From Prado023 sp963706875 (lineage in GTDB: Bacteria > Actinomycetota > Actinomycetes > S36-B12 > CAIYMF01), in the NCBI GenBank assembly GCA_963706875.1, contig CAVPNW010000019.1, forward strand, positions 1 to 64,000: 64,000 nucleotides of DNA. The letters are read 5' to 3'. Each line of letters starts with the position of its first letter. The first letter of the stretch is position 1. The translations under genes were made by a program, and so were the position numbers. The notes below the pieces were generated by a model. The model did not search any database and was not told where the DNA came from. It saw nothing but the letters and a program-made list of their open reading frames with translations. Below, one piece after another: positions 35,884 through 44,980 of this stretch.

Positions 35884-36929
35884 CCGCCACGATCGCCCCC
35901 ACGTCAGGCAAAGCCCCCGGGCTGGGAGGCCTGGTGCGCTCGGAGTTCCTGCGGGCCCGATCGCGCCGATCGTTGCGGTGGCTGGTGGCCCTGGCCCTGC
36001 TCGCGGTCCTCGGCGTCGCGGCGATCATGTGGTCCACGACCGCCCCCGTGACGGGGGCAGATCTGGACCGGGCCACGCAGCAGTGGCTCGCCGAGCAGAC
36101 CCAGTTCTACGAGGACTGCATCAACGATCCGAACATCCCCGAGGACCAGAAGGAGATGGCCTGCTGGAGGCCGCCCACCGAGGAGGACGCTCGGAGCAAT
36201 GCCATGTGGAACCTGCCGAAGCGCGCTTTCGACCAAAGTGGGTTCGAGGGCCTGGTCGGCCTCGCCGGGGGCATCGGCGTCCTGGTCGTGGCCATGCTGG
36301 CCGCCACCTCCGGCGGGGCGGACTGGGGGGCGCGGACCATGGGCCTGCTGCTGAGCTGGGAACCGCGGCGCACCCGCGTGTTCCTCGTCCGGCTCGGGGT
36401 CCTGCTGGTGATCGCCGTCGCGGTCCAGGCGATCCTCGGACTGCTGGCGGTCGCCCTCGGATCGGTCATCGCCCAGGCCCACCCGCTGGACCTGCCCGCC
36501 GGGGCCTTTCCCGGGTACGAGCCCGCGAGCGTGAGCGCGGCCGCGGAGTCCGCCGCCCGATGGGTTCCCCTGGCCGCCCTGGCCGCAGCCGGCTCGTACG
36601 CCCTGGCCATGCTCACCCGCAGCACCGGATGGGCCATCGCAGCCGCGATCGGCTTCGTCGTCGTCATCGAATCACTCATCCGCGGCCTGTGGCCCTGGGG
36701 ATCCCAATGGCTGATCCAGACCAACGCGACCGCCTGGCTCAACAGTGGGCTGGACCTGCTAATCGATCCCGCCGCCGCGCAGCGCACTGGCGTCTATCTG
36801 ACCGATGGTGTGGCCTCCCCCGGGTACCTCCGGATCGACGACACCCGCGCAATGGCCACCCTGGTCACCATGGTCGCGTTCGGATGCCTGATCAGCTGGT
36901 GGAGCCTGCGCATGCGCGACGTCGAGTGA
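35880..36929 (+). CDS. ABC-2 type permease
   Basis: 349 residues, six hydrophobic segments. The first helix follows a basic N-terminus (RARSRRSLRWLVALALLAVLG), then comes a 100-residue extracytoplasmic loop (55-135) and five more helices, ending MRDVE. It would pair with the preceding ATPase. No regulator or resistance gene is next to it; the transported compound is unknown. Confidence 0.88.
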   Translation: MTATIAPTSGKAPGLGGLVRSEFLRARSRRSLRWLVALALLAVLGVAAIMWSTTAPVTGADLDRATQQWLAEQTQFYEDCINDPNIPEDQKEMACWRPPTEEDARSNAMWNLPKRAFDQSGFEGLVGLAGGIGVLVVAMLAATSGGADWGARTMGLLLSWEPRRTRVFLVRLGVLLVIAVAVQAILGLLAVALGSVIAQAHPLDLPAGAFPGYEPASVSAAAESAARWVPLAALAAAGSYALAMLTRSTGWAIAAAIGFVVVIESLIRGLWPWGSQWLIQTNATAWLNSGLDLLIDPAAAQRTGVYLTDGVASPGYLRIDDTRAMATLVTMVAFGCLISWWSLRMRDVE

Positions 36930-36932
36930 CCT

Positions 36933-36954
36933 GGGGTGGCCGTCCCACCACCCC
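36933..36954 (+). terminator. Possible hairpin after the ABC operon
   Basis: GGGGTGG (36933-36939) pairs with CCACCCC (36948-36954) across an 8-base loop, four bases after the permease stop. No U-run follows, so termination efficiency is unsure. Confidence 0.45.
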
Positions 36955-37101
36955 CTGATCGCGCTCCACCCCGGGCATCCGGCTGCAGCATCGCCGAACT
37001 GCGACCAGGCCACACCACGCTGCATCACAGAGCAGGCACGTCGTGCTCGAGTTGTGCCGCACCCCAGATCGGATGCCACGTCCCCCCGTCCCAGGACGGC
37101 T

Positions 37102-37130
37102 GCCCAACATGCGCGATAGGCCGAAGTGGG
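37102..37130 (+). repeat. Family B short repeat, copy B2
   Basis: CCCAACATGCGCGATAGGCC followed by GAAGTGGGG. It lies in the 408-base convergent gap between the ABC permease and the lipoprotein; nothing else is seen in that gap. Confidence 0.55.
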
Positions 37131-37337
37131 GAAGGTCCCTCGGTAGCAGCACTATGTCAGTGGACCCTCGCGCGCGACATCGATTGCACCGCAACCGGCC
37201 ACCCAGGGCAGAGCCGTACTGAGGTGGGGCGCCAGGCGGTGCGCGTCGTGTCGCGCACGGGACGTGTCCTCCCCTTTGTGTGGATCGGGCATCAGCGGCG
37301 CAGCATAGGTAGCCAGGCGGATGCCTCCGAAGTGCCG

Positions 37338-37829
37338 CTAGTTCGGCTCGACCCTGATCACGCTGCCACTGGAGTATGTGACACCGCCGCCTTGGCTGAT
37401 CGTCGTCGTTAGGTCGTAGAAGCCTGCCGATGCGTCCTTCGGGATCCGGAGGGTGGACACCGGAGCGCTACCCGGCTCGGTCGTGGCGAGCACCACGGGT
37501 GCCGTGATCGTGGCTGTGCCGCCCTCGGCGGCTTTCAACTCATCGACGGAATCTAACGGGCCGGACAGGCCAGCTTCGAGGCGCACCGTGGCCACTCCAC
37601 CGGTGGAGGCCGGATCGCTGCTGCTGTTGATCCAGTGAAGCTTCACCGCCTCACCTGGATGGCGGATAGGGCTGATGTCACCCGACACGCAGCACGTGAA
37701 AGGCACTTGGTTTGCCCCTGAGGACGAGGTCACGCCCCCCGGCGATGCACAGGCCGACAGAACGAGCAGGGACAAGGAACTGAGCCCTACGTACAGCGGC
37801 CCGCGTAACCGGTGCACGCAACGTGGCAT
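37338..37829 (-). CDS. Small secreted lipoprotein
   Basis: 163 residues from the ATG at 37829. The signal peptide (LYVGLSSLSLLVLSAC) ends in a lipobox with Cys. The mature part has a CC pair (FTCCVSGD) and an immunoglobulin-like beta pattern (AVKLHWINSSS, ATVRLEAGL, TLRIPKDASAGFYDLTTTIS). No family recognised. The longer extension to 38492 lies opposite the toxin-antitoxin genes and is not coding. Confidence 0.7.
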   Translation of the reverse strand: MPRCVHRLRGPLYVGLSSLSLLVLSACASPGGVTSSSGANQVPFTCCVSGDISPIRHPGEAVKLHWINSSSDPASTGGVATVRLEAGLSGPLDSVDELKAAEGGTATITAPVVLATTEPGSAPVSTLRIPKDASAGFYDLTTTISQGGGVTYSSGSVIRVEPN

Positions 37830-37950
37830 CGCATTCCCCCCAACTTCCGACCAAGGGCCAAGGCTAGCGGCTCGATAACTGCCTGCGACAGGGATCACCG
37901 GGTAGCCAGGCACCTTGGCTGCTCCTCCAGCCACCTCCCGCAACAGGCCT

Positions 37951-38012
37951 GCGTCTATCTGGGGGCGGTGCGCTACGTGCCCCGACCTGCGCGATAGGCG
38001 GCGGTGTGGGGC
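37951..38012 (+). repeat. Family B repeat, extended copy B3
   Basis: GCGTCTATCTGGGGGCGGTG at 37951 and CTGCGCGATAGGCGGCGGTG at 37987 sit 20 bases apart. GTCTATC can pair with GATAGGC (one G-U), so the unit can fold into a hairpin. The first part also occurs at 52130 (GCGTCTATCTGGGCGC). It lies in the lipoprotein/antitoxin gap. Confidence 0.5.
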
Positions 38013-38128
38013 AGTTCGAGCGCACCGATGGGCCCCATCGTTCCGGGTCTTGGGCCATGCCTTATGGCGGGCAGGACGCGCACTCGGCGCTAGAGGTGGC
38101 TCCATTGTCGCGGATCCATCGGCGTGAC

Positions 38129-38134
38129 TAGAAT
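38129..38134 (+). promoter_or_regulatory. Promoter -10 of the antitoxin gene, leaderless
   Basis: TAGAAT ends 7 bases before the ATG at 38142, so transcription would begin at or next to the start codon, giving a leaderless mRNA. Confidence 0.55.
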
Positions 38135-38141
38135 ACTGGTC

Positions 38142-38423
38142 ATGAGCACCCAGTCCCTGGCGTCGGTGAAGGCGCACTTGAGTGCCGTGGTCGACAGCGT
38201 CCATGAGACGCACGAACGAGTCACGGTGACTAAGAACGGGGTCCCCACCGTCGTGGTCGTGGCTGTCGAGGACCTCGAGTCGCTCGAGGAGACGCTCGCG
38301 ATCCTTTCCGACGAGGACACGATGCGTCAGCTGCGCGAGGCCGAACGCGAGGTCGCCGCGGGTGACACCGTCGACGCCACCGAGCTCCGGGAGTTGATGG
38401 GGCGAAGGGCGCAGTCCGAGTGA
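38142..38423 (+). CDS. YefM/Phd-family antitoxin
   Basis: 93 residues. LASVKAHLSAVVDSVHETHE, RVTVTKNGVPTVVVVAVEDLES and LEETLAILSD follow the Phd/YefM fold (DNA-binding N-terminal half, toxin-binding C-terminal tail). The gene overlaps the toxin start (GTGA). Confidence 0.9.
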   Translation: MSTQSLASVKAHLSAVVDSVHETHERVTVTKNGVPTVVVVAVEDLESLEETLAILSDEDTMRQLREAEREVAAGDTVDATELRELMGRRAQSE

Positions 38424-38683
38424 CCTATCGGCTGGCGATGGCGCGCAGCGCGTCCCGCGCGCTGGACCTCGAACTACCGGAGGCGGTCGCATCGGCGGTG
38501 GTGGAGTTCGTCACTGGCGTGTTGCTGGAGAACCCGCAACGGGTGGGCAAGCCGCTGCAGCCCCCGCTGGATGGCAATTGGAGTGCCCGGCGCGGGCAGT
38601 ACCGGATCATCTACACGATCGACACCGCCGCCCAGGTCGTGACCGTGCTACACATCTCCCACCGGCGCGACGCCTACCGGTGA
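38420..38683 (+). CDS. RelE/ParE-family toxin
   Basis: 87 residues from a GTG. MTYRLAMARSASRALDLELP, GKPLQPPLDGNWSARRGQYR and IIYTIDTAAQVVTVLHISHRRDAYR are the RelE pattern, with basic residues on the RNA-facing strands and the C-terminal HRRDAYR. It is a ribosome-dependent mRNA nuclease by family. It is paired with the YefM-like antitoxin. Confidence 0.9.
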   Translation: MTYRLAMARSASRALDLELPEAVASAVVEFVTGVLLENPQRVGKPLQPPLDGNWSARRGQYRIIYTIDTAAQVVTVLHISHRRDAYR

Positions 38684-38988
38684 CAACGGGTCTGTCTGTC
38701 CGCCCGAGCGCTTGCTGGGCCTGGCGCAGTGAGCCATTCGGGACATCACCCCCCACCCCCCAATACGCCCGACACAGGAAGTGCGCCACCGTGGGCGGCG
38801 GCGACGAGCTCGCCGGGCGACACGGCAGGCCGACCGGGTCGCCGCTCAGGCACCGGACCTTCGGCGGACGCGGCCCGAATAGCGCCCGGCTTGCGGAAGG
38901 ACGCGCTGAAGGGGTGGTCCGTATCCCGTGTGACATCTCTGGGTCGGATCTCATGCTGGCGGCATGCCCTCGGCACGCACCTTGCGCG
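38684..38988. other. Intergenic, nothing recognised
   Basis: 305 bases with poly-C runs (CACCCCCCACCCCCC at 38746). No gene, repeat or clear promoter seen. Confidence 0.4.
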
Positions 38989-39342
38989 TCAGCCGATCGT
39001 GGGTGTGTGTTGGAGTTGGCGGACCGCGGTGCGTGGTCCGATCAGCAGGAGCCCGAGGACGAGGGTGGCCACGACCAGGAAGGGGGTGGCGGTGCCCTGG
39101 TCGGTGAGTCTGCGGAGCAGGAGGCCGCCGATCACGGTGCAGGCCCAGATGATCACCCCGGCTGCCGCGGATGATGCTGGCCGGTGGGTGAGGCCAATCA
39201 CGGCCCAGCCGATCAGGACACCGACGAGGAACGGCCATGCTGTGTTCCACCACCCGGATCCGGTGACCGGCTCGTCGTGGCTCATCCGGCCGATCACGGC
39301 GAACCCGGACACCAGCGCGAGGTCCAGGGGCAGCCACTTCAT
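38989..39342 (-). CDS. DUF3054-family membrane protein
   Basis: 117 residues from the ATG at 39342. Four hydrophobic segments, with WPFLVGVLIGWAVIGL and GVIIWACTVIGGLLLRRLTDQGTA matching the conserved core of DUF3054 of actinobacteria (LR..T.G.ATPFL). Function unknown. It lies 83 bases downstream of the PepSY gene on the same strand and may be cotranscribed. Confidence 0.78.
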   Translation of the reverse strand: MKWLPLDLALVSGFAVIGRMSHDEPVTGSGWWNTAWPFLVGVLIGWAVIGLTHRPASSAAAGVIIWACTVIGGLLLRRLTDQGTATPFLVVATLVLGLLLIGPRTAVRQLQHTPTIG

Positions 39343-39425
39343 CCCACCAGCATGCCGTGTGCGGCGGGTGGTGTGGTCGCGGGGCCCGGTGCCGGTGTGG
39401 GTGGTTCCGGGCCCCGCGACGCTGT

Positions 39426-40889
39426 TCAGTCGGTCGTGTTCAGTGCTGAGGCCAGTGGGGGGATCCGGCGGATCAGCAGTTGGTCGATGGCCAGGACGGC
39501 CAGCAGGGACACTCCGAACAGCGGGAACACGACGCCCGGGACGATCAGGGCGCCGGCCAGCCAGGGGGTGGCGCGGATGGGCATCTTGCCGCGGGGGGCC
39601 GCGAGTCCGCCCTTGCTGGGTCGGCGCTTCCACCACATCAGCGGTCCGGTGATGCATAGGAACAGCACTCCGAGGCAGAACGCGGTGCTGGCCAGCTTGT
39701 TCGGTGTCGCGAACCGGCGACCCTCGTGCAGCGCGATGGACTGCAGGACGACCTTGGCCGCTGGGGAGTACTGGTCGTAGCCGTACTGCCCGGCGATGCC
39801 GGCCGAGTACTGGTCGACGTGGACCACAGCTTCCTTGGAGACGTCGTTGAAGGCGGGGTTGCCGGCGACCATCCAGGAGTCGGCCATCACCGAGTACACC
39901 CCGGTCTCGCTGTCGGGGTAGGCCACGGTGTAGGGCCGGGGCAGCCCGGTCTGCTCCGCGGTGGCCATGGCCTGGTCCACCGTGATCGACCCGTCCCGGG
40001 CCACCGCGGCGCCCGTGTTGTGCCCGGCGTGCGGGTCGGACGCGGGAACCTCGGACTCCCCCAGGGCCCAGGGGGCGGGGGCCTGGGTGGCCACGGAGTC
40101 GTCGAGCGTGTCGACCAGGGTGGACTCGGCGCCGGGGTCCTCACCCCACAGCGAGAGGCCCTGGCCGGTGGCCAGTTCCTGGGCCTTCTCCCCCCACAGC
40201 CCGGTCCAAGGCATTCCGGAGAGCACGAGGAACAGGATCCCCGCCCCGGCGATCGCCCCGATGTAGGCGTGCCGATTGCGCAGCGACGCGCCCACGGCCC
40301 CGGCCTTGATCCGTCGTTTGCGGGCCCGGCGCCCGGAGAGGAACAGGTAGTAGCCGGTCAGGGTCATCACGATGGCCCAGCACGCGGCGAGCTCGATGAG
40401 CCCGTCGCCCCACCGGCCGTTCATGAGTTCCCCGTGCAGCAGGATCGCCTTCTCGCTGATCAGCGACGCGGGGTCCAGGTCGCCCAGGACGGTGGCGTCA
40501 TGCGGGTTGACGTACACAGCGCGGGACTCCTCCTCGCCCACCGAGATCGTGAACACGGTGGGCCGGTCGGCCCACGGCTCGGTCATGCCGGTGACCACGG
40601 CATCGGGGTAGGCCTCCTGGACGGCGGCCTGCTGGTCGGTGTAGGCGGTGACCGCGGGCGAGTCGTCGACCTTCATCAGGTTGGAGTGCATGGCGGGGTC
40701 GATCTCGAAGCGCCACAACCAGATCAGTCCAGTGACTGCCAGGAGAGCGAAGACTGGGATGACCAGGACGCTGGCGTAGAAGTGCCATCTCCAGAACGCC
40801 CGGAACAGTCCGAGGCCCTTGGGTGGACGGCCCGGCTGTTCCGGGAGTGGTTCGCCGATGTACTCCACGGCGGTGGGGGTTGATGACAT
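39426..40889 (-). CDS. PepSY-associated transmembrane protein (iron-reductase-like)
   Basis: 487 residues from the ATG at 40889 (AAAGGCACTGCCC before it). Four membrane helices are separated by two extracytoplasmic PepSY-like domains: FWRWHFYASVLVIPVFALLA, VTAYTDQQAAVQEAYPDA, LLHGELMNGRWGDGLIELAA, HAGHNTGAAVARDGSITVDQAMATAEQ and ALHEGRRFATPNKLAS. The helices carry conserved His (WRWHFYAS, LLHGEL, ALHEG) as in the FhuF/PiuB group linked to ferrisiderophore reduction or copper. The function is inferred from family only. Confidence 0.85.
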   Translation of the reverse strand: MSSTPTAVEYIGEPLPEQPGRPPKGLGLFRAFWRWHFYASVLVIPVFALLAVTGLIWLWRFEIDPAMHSNLMKVDDSPAVTAYTDQQAAVQEAYPDAVVTGMTEPWADRPTVFTISVGEEESRAVYVNPHDATVLGDLDPASLISEKAILLHGELMNGRWGDGLIELAACWAIVMTLTGYYLFLSGRRARKRRIKAGAVGASLRNRHAYIGAIAGAGILFLVLSGMPWTGLWGEKAQELATGQGLSLWGEDPGAESTLVDTLDDSVATQAPAPWALGESEVPASDPHAGHNTGAAVARDGSITVDQAMATAEQTGLPRPYTVAYPDSETGVYSVMADSWMVAGNPAFNDVSKEAVVHVDQYSAGIAGQYGYDQYSPAAKVVLQSIALHEGRRFATPNKLASTAFCLGVLFLCITGPLMWWKRRPSKGGLAAPRGKMPIRATPWLAGALIVPGVVFPLFGVSLLAVLAIDQLLIRRIPPLASALNTTD

Positions 40890-41290
40890 GGGCAGTGCCT
40901 TTCGGTTCGGGTGCGCAGCCACGATCGGGACATGCGCAAGCAGGTGCGGGAGTGCAGGTGACAAACCGCGCCCAACTGGGCGGAAACGACGGACGGGCTC
41001 AGGGCCCAGGTGGCCCGCGTCGGTCGAGCGGCTGCAGGAACACCTGCAACCGCGGACGCAGTACCGCGAAGTTGCGCAAGCCCCGTCAGGGCGCACATCG
41101 TCACGTACGTTCACTCCCTCGACCGCCTTCATCCGGGTAGATCAGGACACCACAGCAGTCCGAGTCGCGGTCCGGCAATGCCTCGACATCAAGTTGACGC
41201 TCGGGAACGATGTGTAACGAGTAGCAGCCCACTTGCTTGTAGGGTCACGTTCACCGAGCCGTAGACGACGGGCTCAAGGTTGCAGCGGGT
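40890..41290. other. Intergenic control region of the PepSY gene
   Basis: About 400 bases. The 41205-41260 stretch (GATGTGTAACGAGTAG) is less GC-rich and may hold the promoter on the minus strand. No gene or clear metal-regulator palindrome recognised. Confidence 0.3.
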
Positions 41291-41488
41291 TCACTTCGGT
41301 TGGCGCCGTCGTGCCCGCCAACCGTCCTCACGGAACCACTCACCGGCCCCCACGACGACGATCCCGGTGAGGAGACCCCACGAGTACGGGTTACCGGCCA
41401 CGGCGACCCCGGTCAGATCCAGCGCAAGCCCAGTCAAAATCATGACAACCCCGGCGCCCAGCGCGGCGATCCACGTCCGACGAGTCAT
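41291..41488 (-). CDS. Two-helix small membrane protein
   Basis: 65 residues from the ATG at 41488. MTRRTWIAALGAGVVMILTG, LALDLTGVAVAG and WGLLTGIVVVGAGEWFRE give two helices with a positive tail (RARRRQPK). Its ATG overlaps the end of an upstream minus-strand frame (ATGA), which suggests a small two-gene operon. Family unknown. Confidence 0.6.
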   Translation of the reverse strand: MTRRTWIAALGAGVVMILTGLALDLTGVAVAGNPYSWGLLTGIVVVGAGEWFREDGWRARRRQPK

Positions 41489-41561
41489 CTGCCAACGCCC
41501 GGCTGTTGCCGCCTGCGCGCGCGGACGTATGAGGCGACTCCCCAGCCAACAGTCATGATGA

Positions 41562-41675
41562 TCAGAGGTTGGAGCCAGCGCTGCCAGGCCCATATCCGAG
41601 GATCACCAAGACCAGTCCAAGCAAGATGCCCACGAGCAGCATCTGACCTGCGGCGACTAGAGCCACTCTCAACAT
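41562..41675 (-). CDS. Possible 37-residue membrane peptide, maybe frame-broken
   Basis: From the ATG at 41675: MLRVALVAAGQMLLVGILLG, LVLVILGYGPG and a TGA. A second frame continues past it (WQRWLQPLIIMTVGWGVASY then VRARRRQQPG) to a stop overlapping the next gene's ATG. One base difference near 41590 would make a single two-helix protein of about 62 residues. Either way the DNA is coding-like. Confidence 0.35.
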   Translation of the reverse strand: MLRVALVAAGQMLLVGILLGLVLVILGYGPGSAGSNL

Positions 41676-41967
41676 GCGTACCCCCTTCAACCCGCCAAGG
41701 ACGCACGTTCCCACCCAACAGGTGCGTCCTGATCACTGTATCGGCAGGTGCGACAACGCCAGCCAAGCCCCATGGGAGCGCAGCCGCTCGTCAGTCACGA
41801 GGGCGCCGTTTCCGTTCAATGTTGACCAGTTTGGGGAACGCGGTGAAGAAGTACCCCCGCAGGTGCGACGGTGAGCCGGGCTGTAGAACGTCGCTCATTG
41901 TGCGGTCCTGCACGATGAGTTGCCCGCGTGGACTGTTACGTCCACACTGGCGGATTCAGTCGCGGAC

Positions 41968-43167
41968 TCAGCCGGCGGCGATGCGGTGCAGCCCCATAAA
42001 GACGCTGTAAATGCCCGATTCGAAGTCGGCCGGTTCCGGTGCCAGCACGGCGACGGCGACCGGCTGGTCGCCGGTCCAGACGAACAACATGGTCGTATAG
42101 GCCGACTCGGAGCCGCCGCCCCCATGGCCGACCATCAGGACGTCCTCTTCGGACATCACGAAGGTGCCCAACCCGTAAAGGCCCATGTCCGAGTCCTGCG
42201 GGTCGGCCTCCATCTGCGCGACCAGGGTCGAGTCGATGACCTGACCGCCGTAGAGCTGGTAGCCCCACCGGGCGACGTCGGCCGCGTCCGCGGCGATGGA
42301 TCCAGGGCCGAGGGTGAATGAGGCGAACGAGCGGGACGGCATGAACGGACCGGCGGGGTCCACAACGTCGGCGTACGCCGCTTGCCCGCCGACCGTCAGT
42401 GGCGCGGTCGGGGTCTCACCGGTCTGCACCCAGGTGCGTTGCAGACCAGCCGGGTTGAGCAGGTCCGCGCGCAGCGCCTGCGCGAACGACTTGTTGGTGA
42501 CCTTGGCGACCAGCTCGGCGAGCAGTTGGTAGTTGAGGTTGTTGTAGCGCGGCGGGCCGCCGACGGTGCCCAGCCCTTCTGCTTCCTCGGGCAGGGTGGC
42601 CAGCGCCTCGGGGACGGTCCACTCCCGGTCGAGGTCCTCGGCGATCGCCGTCTGGGACGCCTCGGTGGTGTAGTCGGGGAAGCCGCTGCGCATCGCCAAC
42701 AGCTGGCGGACCGTCGCGTCCTGGGTGTCGAACGGCACGTCGACGTAGTCCGTGATCGGAGCGTCCAGGTCAACCAGGCCGCGGCCCGAGAGCAGCATCA
42801 CTTCAGCGGCGGTGTAGGTCTTGGAGATGCTCTGCAGCGACAGTGCCGAGTCGGGCTGCAACGAGGTGCCCGCACCGTCGACGCCGGCAGCCCCGGACCA
42901 CACCCCGTTGGGTGTGACCACCGCTGCGGTCATCCCCGTGAGGCTGCCCTGGGCCACCCACTTGTCGATCGCGGCCTGCAGCTCGTCCGCGGTCTGAACG
43001 CTCAGGTCCCCCGACCCCGGTGGGGCCCACAACGGGGCCGAACTCAGGGTGGTTGACACCGCGGGGGTCGCGGTGTCGCTGTTCGAGTTGGTGCTGCACC
43101 CTGCGATCCCCAGCGATGCCACCGCCAGAGCGACAACGGCCACACGAGCAGTTCGGTGATTGATCAT
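41968..43167 (-). CDS. Serine beta-lactamase/esterase-family lipoprotein
   Basis: 399 residues from the ATG at 43167. Lipobox LGIAGC (Cys24). The class C/penicillin-binding-like hydrolase motifs are SISK (Ser113, Lys116), RYNNLNYQLLAEL (Tyr-x-Asn) and GHGGGG in the KTG position. It probably acts outside the membrane as an esterase, DD-peptidase or lactamase; no substrate can be named. Paralogous in type to the gene at 46838. Confidence 0.85.
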   Translation of the reverse strand: MINHRTARVAVVALAVASLGIAGCSTNSNSDTATPAVSTTLSSAPLWAPPGSGDLSVQTADELQAAIDKWVAQGSLTGMTAAVVTPNGVWSGAAGVDGAGTSLQPDSALSLQSISKTYTAAEVMLLSGRGLVDLDAPITDYVDVPFDTQDATVRQLLAMRSGFPDYTTEASQTAIAEDLDREWTVPEALATLPEEAEGLGTVGGPPRYNNLNYQLLAELVAKVTNKSFAQALRADLLNPAGLQRTWVQTGETPTAPLTVGGQAAYADVVDPAGPFMPSRSFASFTLGPGSIAADAADVARWGYQLYGGQVIDSTLVAQMEADPQDSDMGLYGLGTFVMSEEDVLMVGHGGGGSESAYTTMLFVWTGDQPVAVAVLAPEPADFESGIYSVFMGLHRIAAG

Positions 43168-43481
43168 GACGATCGCCTCCGATCCGATCGTCACGCCGGG
43201 AACGGCCACCCGGTAGAGGCTTTGGGCCTCGCCCCCATAAACGGCCGCTCCACAGGCTCCCATCCGATCGAGCGCTCATAGGAAGCCCGGCAATCCCCGC
43301 TCCCCCGTCCCGGGCCACTCGTCGACCGCCAGCCCGCGCCTTGCCGGATCCACGCCGACTACAGAGAGCCACGACTCACACACCCTAGTCCGACAGACAC
43401 ACTGGTACGGCGCCGAGGATGGGGATGATGTGGTCGCGCCGAGGGCGCGGCTTCCGGGTCTGGCTCGTAGTCCGACTGACT
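43168..43481. other. Intergenic, left flank of the IS element
   Basis: 314 bases between the lipoprotein start and the left end of the IS110-type element. No gene. GGGGATGATGTGGTCGCGCC just before the element does not match the family A repeat found at its right flank. Confidence 0.4.
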
Positions 43482-43657
43482 CCTGTGGATGTCTTGGAAT
43501 TGATCTGCCGGCTCGGGTCTGCCTCGTCCTCGGTGGCGCTTCCCGGTCGGGGTCCGTGACCTTATAGGAGCCTTGCCAAGCACCGTGTCTGTCCTGTCCG
43601 GTGCCCCGACCGGTCGGCGTGCATCCCACCCGAACGATCGGAAAGGACGAATCCAGC
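43482..43657 (+). ncRNA. Candidate bridge RNA region of the IS110 element
   Basis: The left non-coding end of about 176 bases is in the place and size where IS110-group elements (IS621 is the studied case) encode the bridge RNA that pairs with target and donor DNA. The sequence is rich in potential pairing (GGTGGCGCTTCCCGGTCGGG; GTCCGGTGCCCCGACCGG). No loops were assigned to target or donor. Inference from element architecture. Confidence 0.4.
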
Positions 43658-44875
43658 ATGACGCACCAAGAACGCATCGTCTATGGCGGTGTCGACACCC
43701 ACGAGGATGTTCACGTCGCAGCCGGGATCGACGCCACCGGAAGACTCCTGGGCACCAAGGCCTACCCCACCACCCCGATCGGCCTGCGCGGCATGCTGCG
43801 CTGGATGACCGGCCAGGGCACCGTGGCCATCGTCGGCGTTGAGGGCACCGGCACCTACGGTCTAGGCCTGCAACGGGTCCTTCAGCACGCCGGGCTGAAG
43901 GTGATCGAGGTGAACCGGCCCAACCGGCAGCTGCGCCGGACCCGCGGCAAGAGCGACACCGTCGACGCCGAAGCCGCCGCCCGCGCCGTCCTGGCCGGGC
44001 ACGCCACCGTGGTGCCCAAGGCCCGCGACGGCATCGTCGAGTCGATCCGGGTCCTACGGATCGCACTGGAGTCCTCCCGCCGATCCCGCGTCCGGGTCGG
44101 CGCCCAGATCCGCCACCTCGTGCTCACCGCACCCGAACGCCTGCACCTCGAGCTGGCCCCCCTGCCCCTGGCCGAACAGGCCGCCCGAGCAGCCCGGTTC
44201 CGGCCCGGGGACGACACCGCCGACGTGCACGCCGCGACCCGGGCCGCGCTGCGGGTCCTGGCCCGGCAGTACCAGTCCCTGACCGCTGACATGGACCTGT
44301 TGAGCGCCGAGTTGGACACCCTGACCATGCGGGCCAACCCCGGGCTGCGCCAACTCCGGGGAGTCGGCCCAGACACCGCCGCGGCACTGCTGGTCGCCGC
44401 TGGGGACAACCCCGAACGGCTGACCTCCGATGCCGGGTTCGCCGCCCTCTGCGGGGCCAGCCCCGTGGACGCCTCCAGCGGCAAGACCACCGGACACCGG
44501 CTCAACCGCGGTGGCAACCGCCAAGCCAACGCCGCCCTGCACCGGATCGTCGTGGGCCGGATGGGCCACCACCAACCCACCAAGGACTACATCGCCCGGC
44601 GCACCGCCCAGGGCAAGTCCAAGAAGTCGATCATGCGCTGCCTCAAGCGCTACGTCGCCCGAGAGATCTACAGCCACCTGATCAACCCACGCCCTGCCGA
44701 GATCACCGACGACCTACGCCCCCGGCGCACCGCCCTGAACATCCCCATCCGAGTCGTGGCCCTCGCCGTCGGCGAGAACGTCATGACCATCTCCCGACTC
44801 GAACGAGGCCTCGGCCACGACGCAGAACTCACCCGCCGCTACCACACCTGGATCACCGCCCAAGAAGCCGCATGA
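43658..44875 (+). CDS. IS110-family DEDD transposase
   Basis: 405 residues from the ATG at 43658, which has GGAAAGGACG before it. The RuvC-like N-terminal domain has the acidic set: Asp in YGGVDTHEDVH, Glu in VGVEGTGTYG, and Asp pair in RGKSDTVDAEAAARAV. The C-terminal Tnp20 domain has RQLRGVGPDTAAALLVAAGD and FAALCGASPVDASSGKT with the conserved Ser, then GGNRQANAALHRI. Full length and intact, so the element may be active. Confidence 0.93.
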   Translation: MTHQERIVYGGVDTHEDVHVAAGIDATGRLLGTKAYPTTPIGLRGMLRWMTGQGTVAIVGVEGTGTYGLGLQRVLQHAGLKVIEVNRPNRQLRRTRGKSDTVDAEAAARAVLAGHATVVPKARDGIVESIRVLRIALESSRRSRVRVGAQIRHLVLTAPERLHLELAPLPLAEQAARAARFRPGDDTADVHAATRAALRVLARQYQSLTADMDLLSAELDTLTMRANPGLRQLRGVGPDTAAALLVAAGDNPERLTSDAGFAALCGASPVDASSGKTTGHRLNRGGNRQANAALHRIVVGRMGHHQPTKDYIARRTAQGKSKKSIMRCLKRYVAREIYSHLINPRPAEITDDLRPRRTALNIPIRVVALAVGENVMTISRLERGLGHDAELTRRYHTWITAQEAA

Positions 44876-44901
44876 AGACCCCTTGACATCCATAGGAGCA
44901 T

Positions 44902-44980
44902 CAGATCGGCGGCCAGATTCGCGTCGAGTGCTGCCTTGGTCGCGCTGGGTGAGTGGATACAGGTGAACGGCCGACCACGC
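44902..44980 (+). repeat. Family A dispersed repeat, copy A6 (partial)
   Basis: AGATCGGCGGCCAGATTCGC, TCGCGCTGGGTGAGTGGATA and GTGAACGGCCGACCACGC match the middle of A4 and A5. It begins six bases after the IS right end. The 5' half of the repeat is absent from the IS left flank. Confidence 0.65.

Larger units (their letters stand above)
43482..44896 (+). mobile_element. IS110-family insertion sequence
   Basis: About 1.4 kb with one DEDD transposase gene. Imperfect inverted ends: CCTGTGGATGTCTTGG (43482-43497) and, on the other strand, CCTATGGATGTCAAGG (44896-44881), 13 of 16 identical. About 175 non-coding bases precede the gene and about 20 follow it. No target duplication is evident, as expected for the family. 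Ends are inferred from the inverted repeats, not from a second copy. Confidence 0.75.

Noticed and set aside
43482..44980. Simple insertion of the IS110 element into a family A repeat
   Set aside because: The left flank does not carry the matching 5' half of the repeat, so a clean insertion into a whole copy is not supported.
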